Position numbers and translations under genes: made by a program | NCBI GenBank assembly: GCA_023055425.1 | Contig: JALGPY010000003.1 | Location: forward strand, 55,227,891 to 55,291,890 | DNA: 64,000 nt | Origin: Linanthus parryae | Taxonomy: Eukaryota > Streptophyta > Magnoliopsida > Ericales > Polemoniaceae | Direction: 5' to 3' | Shown here: in pieces, positions 10,994-20,833 of the stretch | How the letters are laid out: each line of letters begins with the position of its first letter | Numbering within the stretch: the first letter of the stretch is position 1 | Notes under the pieces: generated by a model | Seen by the model: only the letters and a program-made list of their open reading frames with translations | What the model was told of the DNA's origin: nothing | The model's database searches: none

Positions 10994-12484
10994 ATGTGGA
11001 GCAGCAATCTTGAGTCGGGGGCAACTCAGTTCCTGAGTCCTCCCTACTGTGAATACTGCCACAATTGGCACAGAAAAGAGGATGCACACCGTCCAGTTTA
11101 TTGCTTTCAGTGCAAAAATTATCATGAGTATGAAGAGGCGTGCATATTGCACTCACCCCAGCTTTATCAGCACTATTACCCCTACTGCATCCAGTGTGGG
11201 GGTGGTTGCGGGGCTGGGGCATGCAGAACTTATCAACCCTGGAGCTTTCAGCACTGTCAAGCAGGGGCACATCTTGAGACTGCTCTGTACTACCCAGAGC
11301 CACCTCAATTTGTACCTCCGCCACCTTTTGAACCGCTCACTCAAGAAGTTTTCTTCTCATGGATGTCTAAATTGGAGTGCATACTGGAGAATTTTTTTTC
11401 AGCACGCCTTAACCAGATTGCAGAGGAGATGAGAGAACTCAACAGTGACATATTGCGATTGGAAAACAAGTATCACGGACTTTCTCAGTCATGGATCTCA
11501 GCAGATACGCCAGAACCAGAAACAGAGCTCATGCCACCAGAAATTGAAGAAGTACAGACAGTGACATCATCAGGTCCAGTTGAGCCAGAAACTGATCCAG
11601 TACCCACACCACAGGAAACAGGCTCATATATTCCCCACTGGCTTCCAGCAGTGCTGGAGATGCAGAAGGGCTTCTTTGCAAAGATGGCGCAGGAACAACA
11701 AGAAACTGCATCACAGGTTGTTGTCATGGAAGAAGAGGTGCCCGAGCCAAGAGAAGTGTGCGCTATTCAAGATCCATCTCAGGTATTTCATTATTATGAG
11801 GACTCAGATTCTGAATCAGATTTGGAAGAAACAGTGCCTGCATGGATGGAACCACAACCAATTTCAAATTCTGGGAATGATTTGAAAGACACTGATATTG
11901 AGCAATGGGGGTGTACTGATGAGGAAACTGTGTTCAAGAATGTGTCCACTGATATGGATGAACTTGAGGTAGGAATCCCAACTCAGTCTGCTGAAGAAAT
12001 CACCATGTCGTATGTTTATCAAGTATGTGAGGAGTTGGAAAGACGGCTGTGTGAGGACTCTGACACGGAAACTGGACATGATGATTCTCCTGATCCTTGC
12101 TCTATGGACTGTTCTAGTGACGTTGCACAGAACATAGAAAAGGGATTGGAAATCACTCAGTGTGGGGGTACTGATAATCTGCCTGCACGGGTTGTTCAGC
12201 ATCAAGAGTCAACTGGGTATGAGTTGAAATTACAAAGTCCAACGCAAGCATTCAGAGGTGAAGTTCATTGGCAGGACTTTGTAAAAATATTCACAGACAA
12301 GCCAGTGAACAATGAGTGGAAGCTGATCAAGAGGAAAAAGTGCAAAATCAAAGAAATCATCTTCCACAACCTTCCACCTTGTCAAAAGAATGAGTGTGCA
12401 CGTGAGATGAGAATCATTAAGAAGAGATGGTGGAAGAAGAAGAAGTGGAGAGATAAAGAAGCCTTCAAATTTCTCAAATGTTGA
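10994..12484 (+). CDS. ORF of the non-autonomous LTR element, copy 1 (496 aa, unknown function)
   Basis: This is the only long frame in the internal region and starts at an ATG about 160 nt after the primer site. The first ~85 residues are Cys/His-rich with C-E-Y-C, C-F-Q-C, C-I-Q-C and a C-G-A-G-A-C cluster, so zinc binding is likely. The middle is acidic and proline-rich, with segments such as E-P-E-T-D-P and D-S-D-S-E-S-D. The C-terminus (from about residue 440) is strongly basic, with K-R-K-K-C-K-I-K and K-K-R-W-W-K-K-K-K, and could bind nucleic acid. It is not a canonical gag: no Retrotrans_gag core or CCHC knuckle is visible. The copy at 17037-18527 has the same protein sequence, which argues for a recent duplication. 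The product might help package the element RNA, but that is a guess. Confidence 0.72.
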   Translation: MWSSNLESGATQFLSPPYCEYCHNWHRKEDAHRPVYCFQCKNYHEYEEACILHSPQLYQHYYPYCIQCGGGCGAGACRTYQPWSFQHCQAGAHLETALYYPEPPQFVPPPPFEPLTQEVFFSWMSKLECILENFFSARLNQIAEEMRELNSDILRLENKYHGLSQSWISADTPEPETELMPPEIEEVQTVTSSGPVEPETDPVPTPQETGSYIPHWLPAVLEMQKGFFAKMAQEQQETASQVVVMEEEVPEPREVCAIQDPSQVFHYYEDSDSESDLEETVPAWMEPQPISNSGNDLKDTDIEQWGCTDEETVFKNVSTDMDELEVGIPTQSAEEITMSYVYQVCEELERRLCEDSDTETGHDDSPDPCSMDCSSDVAQNIEKGLEITQCGGTDNLPARVVQHQESTGYELKLQSPTQAFRGEVHWQDFVKIFTDKPVNNEWKLIKRKKCKIKEIIFHNLPPCQKNECAREMRIIKKRWWKKKKWRDKEAFKFLKC

Positions 12485-14775
12485 GGTAAATGGGTCGGGC
12501 CGTCGACCGTAAATTACAAGCACTTGTTGGGAGGTAACCCAACCTAGGAGTTAGTTTTAATTATTAAATTATTTACTGTTTAAATAATTTTGAGATGAGA
12601 GATGAGGGTGAGCTAATGTTTAGCTGCAGAAAGTTTCAGGAAACAGGAAGCTGAAGGACAGAAACTGGCTCGCTGTCAGCATTCAGATGTAGACTGACGT
12701 TCAGTGGCAGCCTGCCAGAAAAAGGCAGATTGGACAAATCCTGAAGAATCGACCCCGGTGCACAGGATGCACTCGACCTTCGCAGGGACTCGTATGAGTT
12801 GGGGATTTTTAAGGAACAATTTTCAGCAGGATCGGAGCAATCGACCCCGGTGTACGAAAATACACTCGACCATATGGGAGCACATTGTCACAGACGATGG
12901 TGCTTGGGGATTGCACACTTGAAGAGCGCGACAGAGCCCGGAAGGTTGACAACTTCCGTTGAGGAATTTTCCGGCGACCGGTCAACGGTCCTTCTCTGCC
13001 GGAATCTGCAGAAAAGTCAGCACCTGTACGAACTGACTCCGGGTGAACAGGTTTAATTTCTGTCTCTTGCTTTATTTTTCTGAGTATACTACCAGCTGGT
13101 TGACTGACGGCCAGGCTCTAGCCAGCAAGCCAGTGGCTCTATCAGGCCATAAGTCAGTCGGTCAGTCTAGCATTAGGTCGTCCCAATCCCAGTAGATGAG
13201 TCACGCCAGCTCATCAATCCAGATTATATGCCTGATGATTAGTACCATGAGGGCATGGCACCATCCAGTGTGGGGGTGGTGGCGTTGTAATCTAGGAGAG
13301 AGCATGCAGACCCAGGGGCCAGCAGTGCCCATCCCGGTGCCAACCACGCTGGTACCGCTGCTGCAGCACGCCATGCTGCGAGGAAACGCGCCAGAGGGCG
13401 AACCCCTTCACCATCTCCCAGCCGACTGACCAGTCTACTCCGGAGAACACAAATTCTAGTTACAGACCAGATCAGTAGAGTCGCGAGGACGCGCCACCTC
13501 TAGTGTGGGGGTGGGGAATCGTGTCCTCCTGCATAGCCATGTCAGCATATTTTTGTCAATTTTATTTTTCATTTTATTTTCATTTTTTGAGTCAGCACGT
13601 TTTTTTTATGTTGAGTCTACCCACCAACCGTTCTGACCTTGCATGTTTAAAAAAAAATAATAATAAAAAATAAATAAATAAATAAATATAATTCTAAAAA
13701 TTTTGAGAAAGGGCAACTTAGGACCTAGAAACTGAAAGAGAATCCAATGAAAGAGCTTATGAGAGTAGGAAGCACCGTAGCAGGGATACTTCAAATTTTA
13801 GTATTTTGTGCACAATTCTCACGACAGGCTATCCCGGGTATTCAGGAATGTGGAAAGTAGATAACAGACATACTTTTGACTTCTCTAGTGTGCTAGGCAG
13901 ATTTGGTCCTTAGATAATTGAATATTCTGTTTCCCGTGGAAACTGGTGGACTCTTGGAATCTGGGGTGGACCTTCGTGTAGAGTCGGTTTTATGTGGTAC
14001 AAATCTGTGGCCTAAGTGAAGTTGGAGAATGTACACCACCATCCCTTAAGGTGGTTCCAAGAGAAAATCCTAAAAAGCCTACACTCTTAGAGCTCTACTG
14101 CACAGTTGTAAAAAAAAAAAACAGAGGAGATTAGAAAAAAAAAAGAATAATCTAAAAAAAAAATTAAAAAAAAATAATATTTTGTGCTTAAAGGAGAAAC
14201 AACATAATGTGCTTCCATTCACATGGAAAATTTGGATTCAATCCAATTTAGAGCTTAAGAGGGAAATTAAAGTCAAGCCGTATTACACAGGAGTTGTGTC
14301 TCCCAGCAATGGGACAATTTGCAAATCAAACACAATAACGGCTAAGAGGGTCTAAAAACCTCAAATGACTTGGCGAAGAAAAATTATCTGTTGACTGTAG
14401 ATGCCTGGACCCTCTAAGTCAAAAGACGTGCTTTATCTTGGTTGGTTTGGTGGATGTTTGGGGATACCTTAGTGAGTTTGTGCACAGGATCAGTTTATAT
14501 CATTTCTTGTTGCGTGTTGTGGAATTTCGAAATAAGCTTGTGAGGATTTGATGATTTCAGTTTATGATAGAGAGGTTGCCCAATTTCAGAATAAATAAAA
14601 AAAAAAATTTGCTGAGTCTTCAGTCAGTTTGTGTATATTCTGTATCTGAGTCAGTCATCTATTGAGTGTTTTGGTCTGTGTCTTGAATCTGTGAAAGAGG
14701 GGAAGTATGCAATTAAAGTATGCAAAAATGGGTCTGCAAGGCAGTATGCAAGGGTCTGCTCGGGACGAGCAGAGG
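12485..14775 (+). other. non-coding 3' internal region of the LTR element, copy 1
   Basis: After the stop comes a block near 12522-12545 (GCACTTGTTGGGAGGTAACC) that I associate with Athila elements. Then come two related stem-loops (12748-12872), purine-tract-like AGTGTGGGGGT motifs at 13268 and 13503, an A-rich simple repeat at 13648-13690 and A-runs near 14110-14180. No credible frame is present. The equivalent in copy 2 is 18528-20816. Confidence 0.7.
12748..12872 (+). repeat. two covarying stem-loops flanked by TCGACC (copy 1)
   Basis: Two units, 12748-12778 and 12839-12872, share ATCGACCCCGGTG and CACTCGACC. The stems are GTGCA/TGCAC with a 5-base loop and GTGTA/TACAC with a 6-base loop, so one C-G pair has become T-A without losing pairing. 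The second internal copy has the same units at 18791-18915. Confidence 0.7.
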
Positions 14776-14792
14776 TTAGTGTGGGGGTATTT
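14776..14792 (+). promoter_or_regulatory. polypurine tract, copy 1
   Basis: GTTAGTGTGGGGGTATT directly before LTR 2, the expected site of plus-strand priming. Confidence 0.75.
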
Positions 14793-16851
14793 TGACAGCT
14801 TGAAAATGTATTAGTCTGGGACATCTTTTTACCATTGGTTTTAACCCTGTGAGAGTTGAGTTTGGCCATTTTCAGCTTATTTTCCACCTGATACGAGGCA
14901 GAGATTTACAGATCATGATTGCAAAATTTGAGTAATTTTGTGCATACTTTTGTTTGTTGGATATGATCGCGGGTGCGTGTTATGATGTGCAGGTAACAGG
15001 TGCCGAAAAATGCATGAGATTAACTTGGATGGGAGGCAGCGTGTCAGGAAAGCTGAGCAGAAAAAGAGGAAAAAAGCTAAGTGGTGCGTTCAAACGCAGG
15101 GCACCTGCGTTCAGACGCACAAGATGGGAGCAGCAGGAAAATGGCAGAAAATTGGCTAAGTCCTGCGTTCAGACGCAGGCAGTCTGTGTTCAAACGCAGG
15201 GTTCAGAGGCCGAAGTGCTGAAAAGTTAAGGGGTGCGTTCAAACGCACTTCTTGCGTTCAAACGCAGGACTCAACATTCAAGAGAAGAAAAAGGCCAAGG
15301 GGTGCGTTCAAACGCAGGCGAGCTGCGTTCAAACGCACGGGTCCAGAAGTCGGAAGCCAGAAGAAGAAAAATGGTTAAGGCATGCGTTCAAACGCAGAAG
15401 GTGTGCGTTCAGACGCACTGCGTTTGAACGCAGGAGAGTTGCGTTCAAACGCACAACACAGTGCAGCAACAGACAGGAAAAACTGGCCAGAAAATGACTA
15501 AGGATGTGCGTTCAAACGCACATCCTGTGTTCAAACGCAGGAAACTTCAAATTTCAGAGAGGTCAGAATCAGGCAGAAATCAACCAGAAAACCAAGTATG
15601 TGCGTTCAAACGCACATTGTGCGTTCAAACGCACACCCAAAAAGTCAACGGAAGTCAAAGTCAAAAATTCAACTCTCAAAATGTGCGTTCAAACGCAGCC
15701 TTTGTGCGTTCAAACGCAGGTCAAGATTTTCAGAATTTCTGAAGACGGTGGAAAAAGTCAAACTTCGTCAAGAAAGTCAAAGTCAGCAGATGTGCGTTCA
15801 GACGCCGGACAGGATTTCCAGAAGCTTCCCAGGGCGGTTTAGACAGGGGCAGAATAGGAATTTCAGCACAGGATTAGGGAACTTCAGCAGTATATAAAGC
15901 AGCTCTGCCCAGCAGTTTCACAATACAGCATACACAATACACAACACAGGACACACAGCACAGACAGACACAGACACAGGATCAGAGTTAGACACAGCAG
16001 AGACAGGGAGCACCGGAGCAGTCCCGGAAATCGCCAGATTTCCGTCACCTGTTTGATTCTCTTCTCTTCTTTATGTTAGATTTTATTAGCTAAACTTTTG
16101 ACCTAGGTTCTCGGTGAACCTAGGGTTTATGATTTCAGTACTTCAGATTTTGACTTCAGATTCATGATTGTTTAAATCTTAATACAGTAGAGGTTTTGTT
16201 TATTATTCTGTCTTTGGTTTTTACTATTTATGCATGAACGGAGTCATGAACCTGGATTGCTACAGACAGGATCTGGTGCGCGAGAGTGGCCAGTGAGAGT
16301 TAGGAAGAGAAGACAGGATTTAGTACTCTGCCTTGATGGACCGAGAGGTGAAGAGAATCAGGGGACTAGCCCAGAAGCATTAGACCAACTGCTAGACGTT
16401 TAGGGGGAGACCGAGAGGAGAACCTGTAACCCTAGCAGACTTATAACGAACCTGCAGATCTAGGTGGACCGAGAGGACCCGAAAATCTGTAGGGGAGTGA
16501 CAGGTGCATGAGACCGAGAGGAGATTGCAACATCGGTATGCTGGCATAAACAAAACTGCTGTGTGTTTCTGAATCGGAAAAACTGAAAAGCTGAATAGTA
16601 ACCCTAGGGGATCCAGGAATCTAGGCACCCAAAACCTTAGTTTTTACTGCCAGACTTCATTACCAGAAAATTACCAAAAATACCGTTTAATTCTGTTTTT
16701 ACTCCTTTTACTTTTTACGTCTTCACTTTTTAAACTCAGTTTCTGATTACACAGTAACACTGTCCTCGTGGGATCGATAACACGGGGTTGAAATACTAGC
16801 CCTATATTACTTGAACCGTGCACTTGCGGTAACACGTAAGAAATCGTGTCA
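14793..16851 (+). repeat. LTR 2 (middle) of the tandem array
   Basis: Same TGACA...TGTCA ends, 2059 bp. It matches LTR 3 at the left-hand variants and LTR 1 at the right-hand variant (AACACGG near 16790), a mosaic expected of a recombinant LTR. Confidence 0.95.
15085..15806 (+). promoter_or_regulatory. dyad array in LTR 2
   Basis: Same 19 dyads and spacings as in LTR 1. Confidence 0.85.
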
Positions 16852-16857
16852 AGTTTT

Positions 16858-16875
16858 TGGCGCCGTTGCCGGGGA
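16858..16875 (+). promoter_or_regulatory. primer-binding site, copy 2 (tRNA-Asp)
   Basis: Identical to the site at 10814-10831, just after LTR 2. Confidence 0.88.
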
Positions 16876-17036
16876 CAGATTTATTGACACTCAGGAACTA
16901 GATTAGGGAGTTAAAAAAAAAAAAATCTAAAAAAAAAAAAAAACTGAAAAAGAAAATCGAAAAAAAAGATATACCTCACAGGTATTTCTGGAGATTTGTT
17001 TTCTCAGGAACACAAGGATCCAGAGAAATTATAGGC

Positions 17037-18527
17037 ATGTGGAGCAGCAATCTTGAGTCGGGGGCAACTCAGTTCCTGAGTCCTCCCTACTGTGAATACT
17101 GCCACAATTGGCACAGAAAAGAGGATGCACACCGTCCAGTTTATTGCTTTCAGTGCAAAAATTATCATGAGTATGAAGAGGCGTGCATATTGCACTCACC
17201 CCAGCTTTATCAGCACTATTACCCCTACTGCATCCAGTGTGGGGGTGGTTGCGGGGCTGGGGCATGCAGAACTTATCAACCCTGGAGCTTTCAGCACTGT
17301 CAAGCAGGGGCACATCTTGAGACTGCTCTGTACTACCCAGAGCCACCTCAATTTGTACCTCCGCCACCTTTTGAACCGCTCACTCAAGAAGTTTTCTTCT
17401 CATGGATGTCTAAATTGGAGTGCATACTGGAGAATTTTTTTTCAGCACGCCTTAACCAGATTGCAGAGGAGATGAGAGAACTCAACAGTGACATATTGCG
17501 ATTGGAAAACAAGTATCACGGACTTTCTCAGTCATGGATCTCAGCAGATACGCCAGAACCAGAAACAGAGCTCATGCCACCAGAAATTGAAGAAGTACAG
17601 ACAGTGACATCATCAGGTCCAGTTGAGCCAGAAACTGATCCAGTACCCACACCACAGGAAACAGGCTCATATATTCCCCACTGGCTTCCAGCAGTGCTGG
17701 AGATGCAGAAGGGCTTCTTTGCAAAGATGGCGCAGGAACAACAAGAAACTGCATCACAGGTTGTTGTCATGGAAGAAGAGGTGCCCGAGCCAAGAGAAGT
17801 GTGCGCTATTCAAGATCCATCTCAGGTATTTCATTATTATGAGGACTCAGATTCTGAATCAGATTTGGAAGAAACAGTGCCTGCATGGATGGAACCACAA
17901 CCAATTTCAAATTCTGGGAATGATTTGAAAGACACTGATATTGAGCAATGGGGGTGTACTGATGAGGAAACTGTGTTCAAGAATGTGTCCACTGATATGG
18001 ATGAACTTGAGGTAGGAATCCCAACTCAGTCTGCTGAAGAAATCACCATGTCGTATGTTTATCAAGTATGTGAGGAGTTGGAAAGACGGCTGTGTGAGGA
18101 CTCTGACACGGAAACTGGACATGATGATTCTCCTGATCCTTGCTCTATGGACTGTTCTAGTGACGTTGCACAGAACATAGAAAAGGGATTGGAAATCACT
18201 CAGTGTGGGGGTACTGATAATCTGCCTGCACGGGTTGTTCAGCATCAAGAGTCAACTGGGTATGAGTTGAAATTACAAAGTCCAACGCAAGCATTCAGAG
18301 GTGAAGTTCATTGGCAGGACTTTGTAAAAATATTCACAGACAAGCCAGTGAACAATGAGTGGAAGCTGATCAAGAGGAAAAAGTGCAAAATCAAAGAAAT
18401 CATCTTCCACAACCTTCCACCTTGTCAAAAGAATGAGTGTGCACGTGAGATGAGAATCATTAAGAAGAGATGGTGGAAGAAGAAGAAGTGGAGAGATAAA
18501 GAAGCCTTCAAATTTCTCAAATGTTGA
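17037..18527 (+). CDS. ORF of the non-autonomous LTR element, copy 2 (496 aa, unknown function)
   Basis: Identical at the protein level to the frame at 10994-12484 and placed the same way, 162 nt after the primer-binding site. See that entry for the Cys-rich N-terminus, acidic centre and basic C-terminus. Nothing distinguishes the two copies in coding content, so they cannot have been independent for long. Confidence 0.72.
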   Translation: MWSSNLESGATQFLSPPYCEYCHNWHRKEDAHRPVYCFQCKNYHEYEEACILHSPQLYQHYYPYCIQCGGGCGAGACRTYQPWSFQHCQAGAHLETALYYPEPPQFVPPPPFEPLTQEVFFSWMSKLECILENFFSARLNQIAEEMRELNSDILRLENKYHGLSQSWISADTPEPETELMPPEIEEVQTVTSSGPVEPETDPVPTPQETGSYIPHWLPAVLEMQKGFFAKMAQEQQETASQVVVMEEEVPEPREVCAIQDPSQVFHYYEDSDSESDLEETVPAWMEPQPISNSGNDLKDTDIEQWGCTDEETVFKNVSTDMDELEVGIPTQSAEEITMSYVYQVCEELERRLCEDSDTETGHDDSPDPCSMDCSSDVAQNIEKGLEITQCGGTDNLPARVVQHQESTGYELKLQSPTQAFRGEVHWQDFVKIFTDKPVNNEWKLIKRKKCKIKEIIFHNLPPCQKNECAREMRIIKKRWWKKKKWRDKEAFKFLKC

Positions 18528-20816
18528 GGTAAATGGGTCGGGCCGTCGACCGTAAATTACAAGCACTTGTTGGGAGGTAACCCAACCTAGGAGTTAGTTT
18601 TAATTATTAAATTATTTACTGTTTAAATAATTTTGAGATGAGAGATGAGGGTGAGCTAATGTTTAGCTGCAGAAAGTTTCAGGAAACAGGAAGCTGAAGG
18701 ACAGAAACTGGCTCGCTGTCAGCATTCAGATGTAGACTGACGTTCAGTGGCAGCCTGCCAGAAAAAGGCAGATTGGACAAATCCTGAAGAATCGACCCCG
18801 GTGCACAGGATGCACTCGACCTTCGCAGGGACTCGTATGAGTTGGGGATTTTTAAGGAACAATTTTCAGCAGGATCGGAGCAATCGACCCCGGTGTACGA
18901 AAATACACTCGACCATATGGGAGCACATTGTCACAGACGATGGTGCTTGGGGATTGCACACTTGAAGAGCGCGACAGAGCCCGGAAGGTTGACAACTTCC
19001 GTTGAGGAATTTTCCGGCGACCGGTCAACGGTCCTTCTCTGCCGGAATCTGCAGAAAAGTCAGCACCTGTACGAACTGACTCCGGGTGAACAGGTTTAAT
19101 TTCTGTCTCTTGCTTTATTTTTCTGAGTATACTACCAGCTGGTTGACTGACGGCCAGGCTCTAGCCAGCAAGCCAGTGGCTCTATCAGGCCATAAGTCAG
19201 TCGGTCAGTCTAGCATTAGGTCGTCCCAATCCCAGTAGATGAGTCACGCCAGCTCATCAATCCAGATTATATGCCTGATGATTAGTACCATGAGGGCATG
19301 GCACCATCCAGTGTGGGGGTGGTGGCGTTGTAATCTAGGAGAGAGCATGCAGACCCAGGGGCCAGCAGTGCCCATCCCGGTGCCAACCACGCTGGTACCG
19401 CTGCTGCAGCACGCCATGCTGCGAGGAAACGCGCCAGAGGGCGAACCCCTTCACCATCTCCCAGCCGACTGACCAGTCTACTCCGGAGAACACAAATTCT
19501 AGTTACAGACCAGATCAGTAGAGTCGCGAGGACGCGCCACCTCTAGTGTGGGGGTGGGGAATCGTGTCCTCCTGCATAGCCATGTCAGCATATTTTTGTC
19601 AATTTTATTTTTCATTTTATTTTCATTTTTTGAGTCAGCACGTTTTTTTTATGTTGAGTCTACCCACCAACCGTTCTGACCTTGCATGTTTAAAAAAAAA
19701 TAATAATAAAAAATAAATAAATAAATAAATATAATTCTAAAAATTTTGAGAAAGGGCAACTTAGGACCTAGAAACTGAAAGAGAATCCAATGAAAGAGCT
19801 TATGAGAGTAGGAAGCACCGTAGCAGGGATACTTCAAATTTTAGTATTTTGTGCACAATTCTCACGACAGGCTATCCCGGGTATTCAGGAATGTGGAAAG
19901 TAGATAACAGACATACTTTTGACTTCTCTAGTGTGCTAGGCAGATTTGGTCCTTAGATAATTGAATATTCTGTTTCCCGTGGAAACTGGTGGACTCTTGG
20001 AATCTGGGGTGGACCTTCGTGTAGAGTCGGTTTTATGTGGTACAAATCTGTGGCCTAAGCGAAGTTGGAGAATGTACACCACCATCCCTTAAGGTGGTTC
20101 CAAGAGAAAATCCTAAAAAGCCTACACTCTTAGAGCTCTACTGCACAGTTGTAAAAAAAAAACAGAGGAGATTAGAAAAAAAAAAGAATAATCTAAAAAA
20201 AAAATTAAAAAAAAATAATATTTTGTGCTTAAAGGAGAAACAACATAATGTGCTTCCATTCACATGGAAAATTTGGATTCAATCCAATTTAGAGCTTAAG
20301 AGGGAAATTAAAGTCAAGCCGTATTACACAGGAGTTGTGTCTCCCAGCAATGGGACAATTTGCAAATCAAACACAATAACGGCTAAGAGGGTCTAAAAAC
20401 CTCAAATGACTTGGCGAAGAAAAATTATCTGTTGACTGTAGATGCCTGGACCCTCTAAGTCAAAAGACGTGCTTTATCTTGGTTGGTTTGGTGGATGTTT
20501 GGGGATACCTTAGTGAGTTTGTGCACAGGATCAGTTTATATCATTTCTTGTTGCGTGTTGTGGAATTTCGAAATAAGCTTATGAGGATTTGATGATTTCA
20601 GTTTATGATAGAGAGGTTGCCCAATTTCAGAATAAATAAAAAAAAAAATTTGCTGAGTCTTCAGTCAGTTTGTGTATATTCTGTATCTGAGTCAGTCATC
20701 TATTGAGTGTTTTGGTCTGTGTCTTGAATCTGTGAAAGAGGGGAAGTATGCAATTAAAGTATGCAAAAATGGGTCTGCAAGGCAGTATGCAAGGGTCTGC
20801 TCGGGACGAGCAGAGG
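18528..20816 (+). other. non-coding 3' internal region of the LTR element, copy 2
   Basis: Repeats 12485-14775 with a few substitutions (for example AAGCGAAG near 20058 for AAGTGAAG near 14015) and different A-run lengths. A 119-codon frame at 20037-20396 exists only because of the A-run length and is not taken as a gene. Confidence 0.7.
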
Positions 20817-20833
20817 TTAGTGTGGGGGTATTT
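20817..20833 (+). promoter_or_regulatory. polypurine tract, copy 2
   Basis: Same GTGTGGGGGTATT tract directly before LTR 3. Confidence 0.75.
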
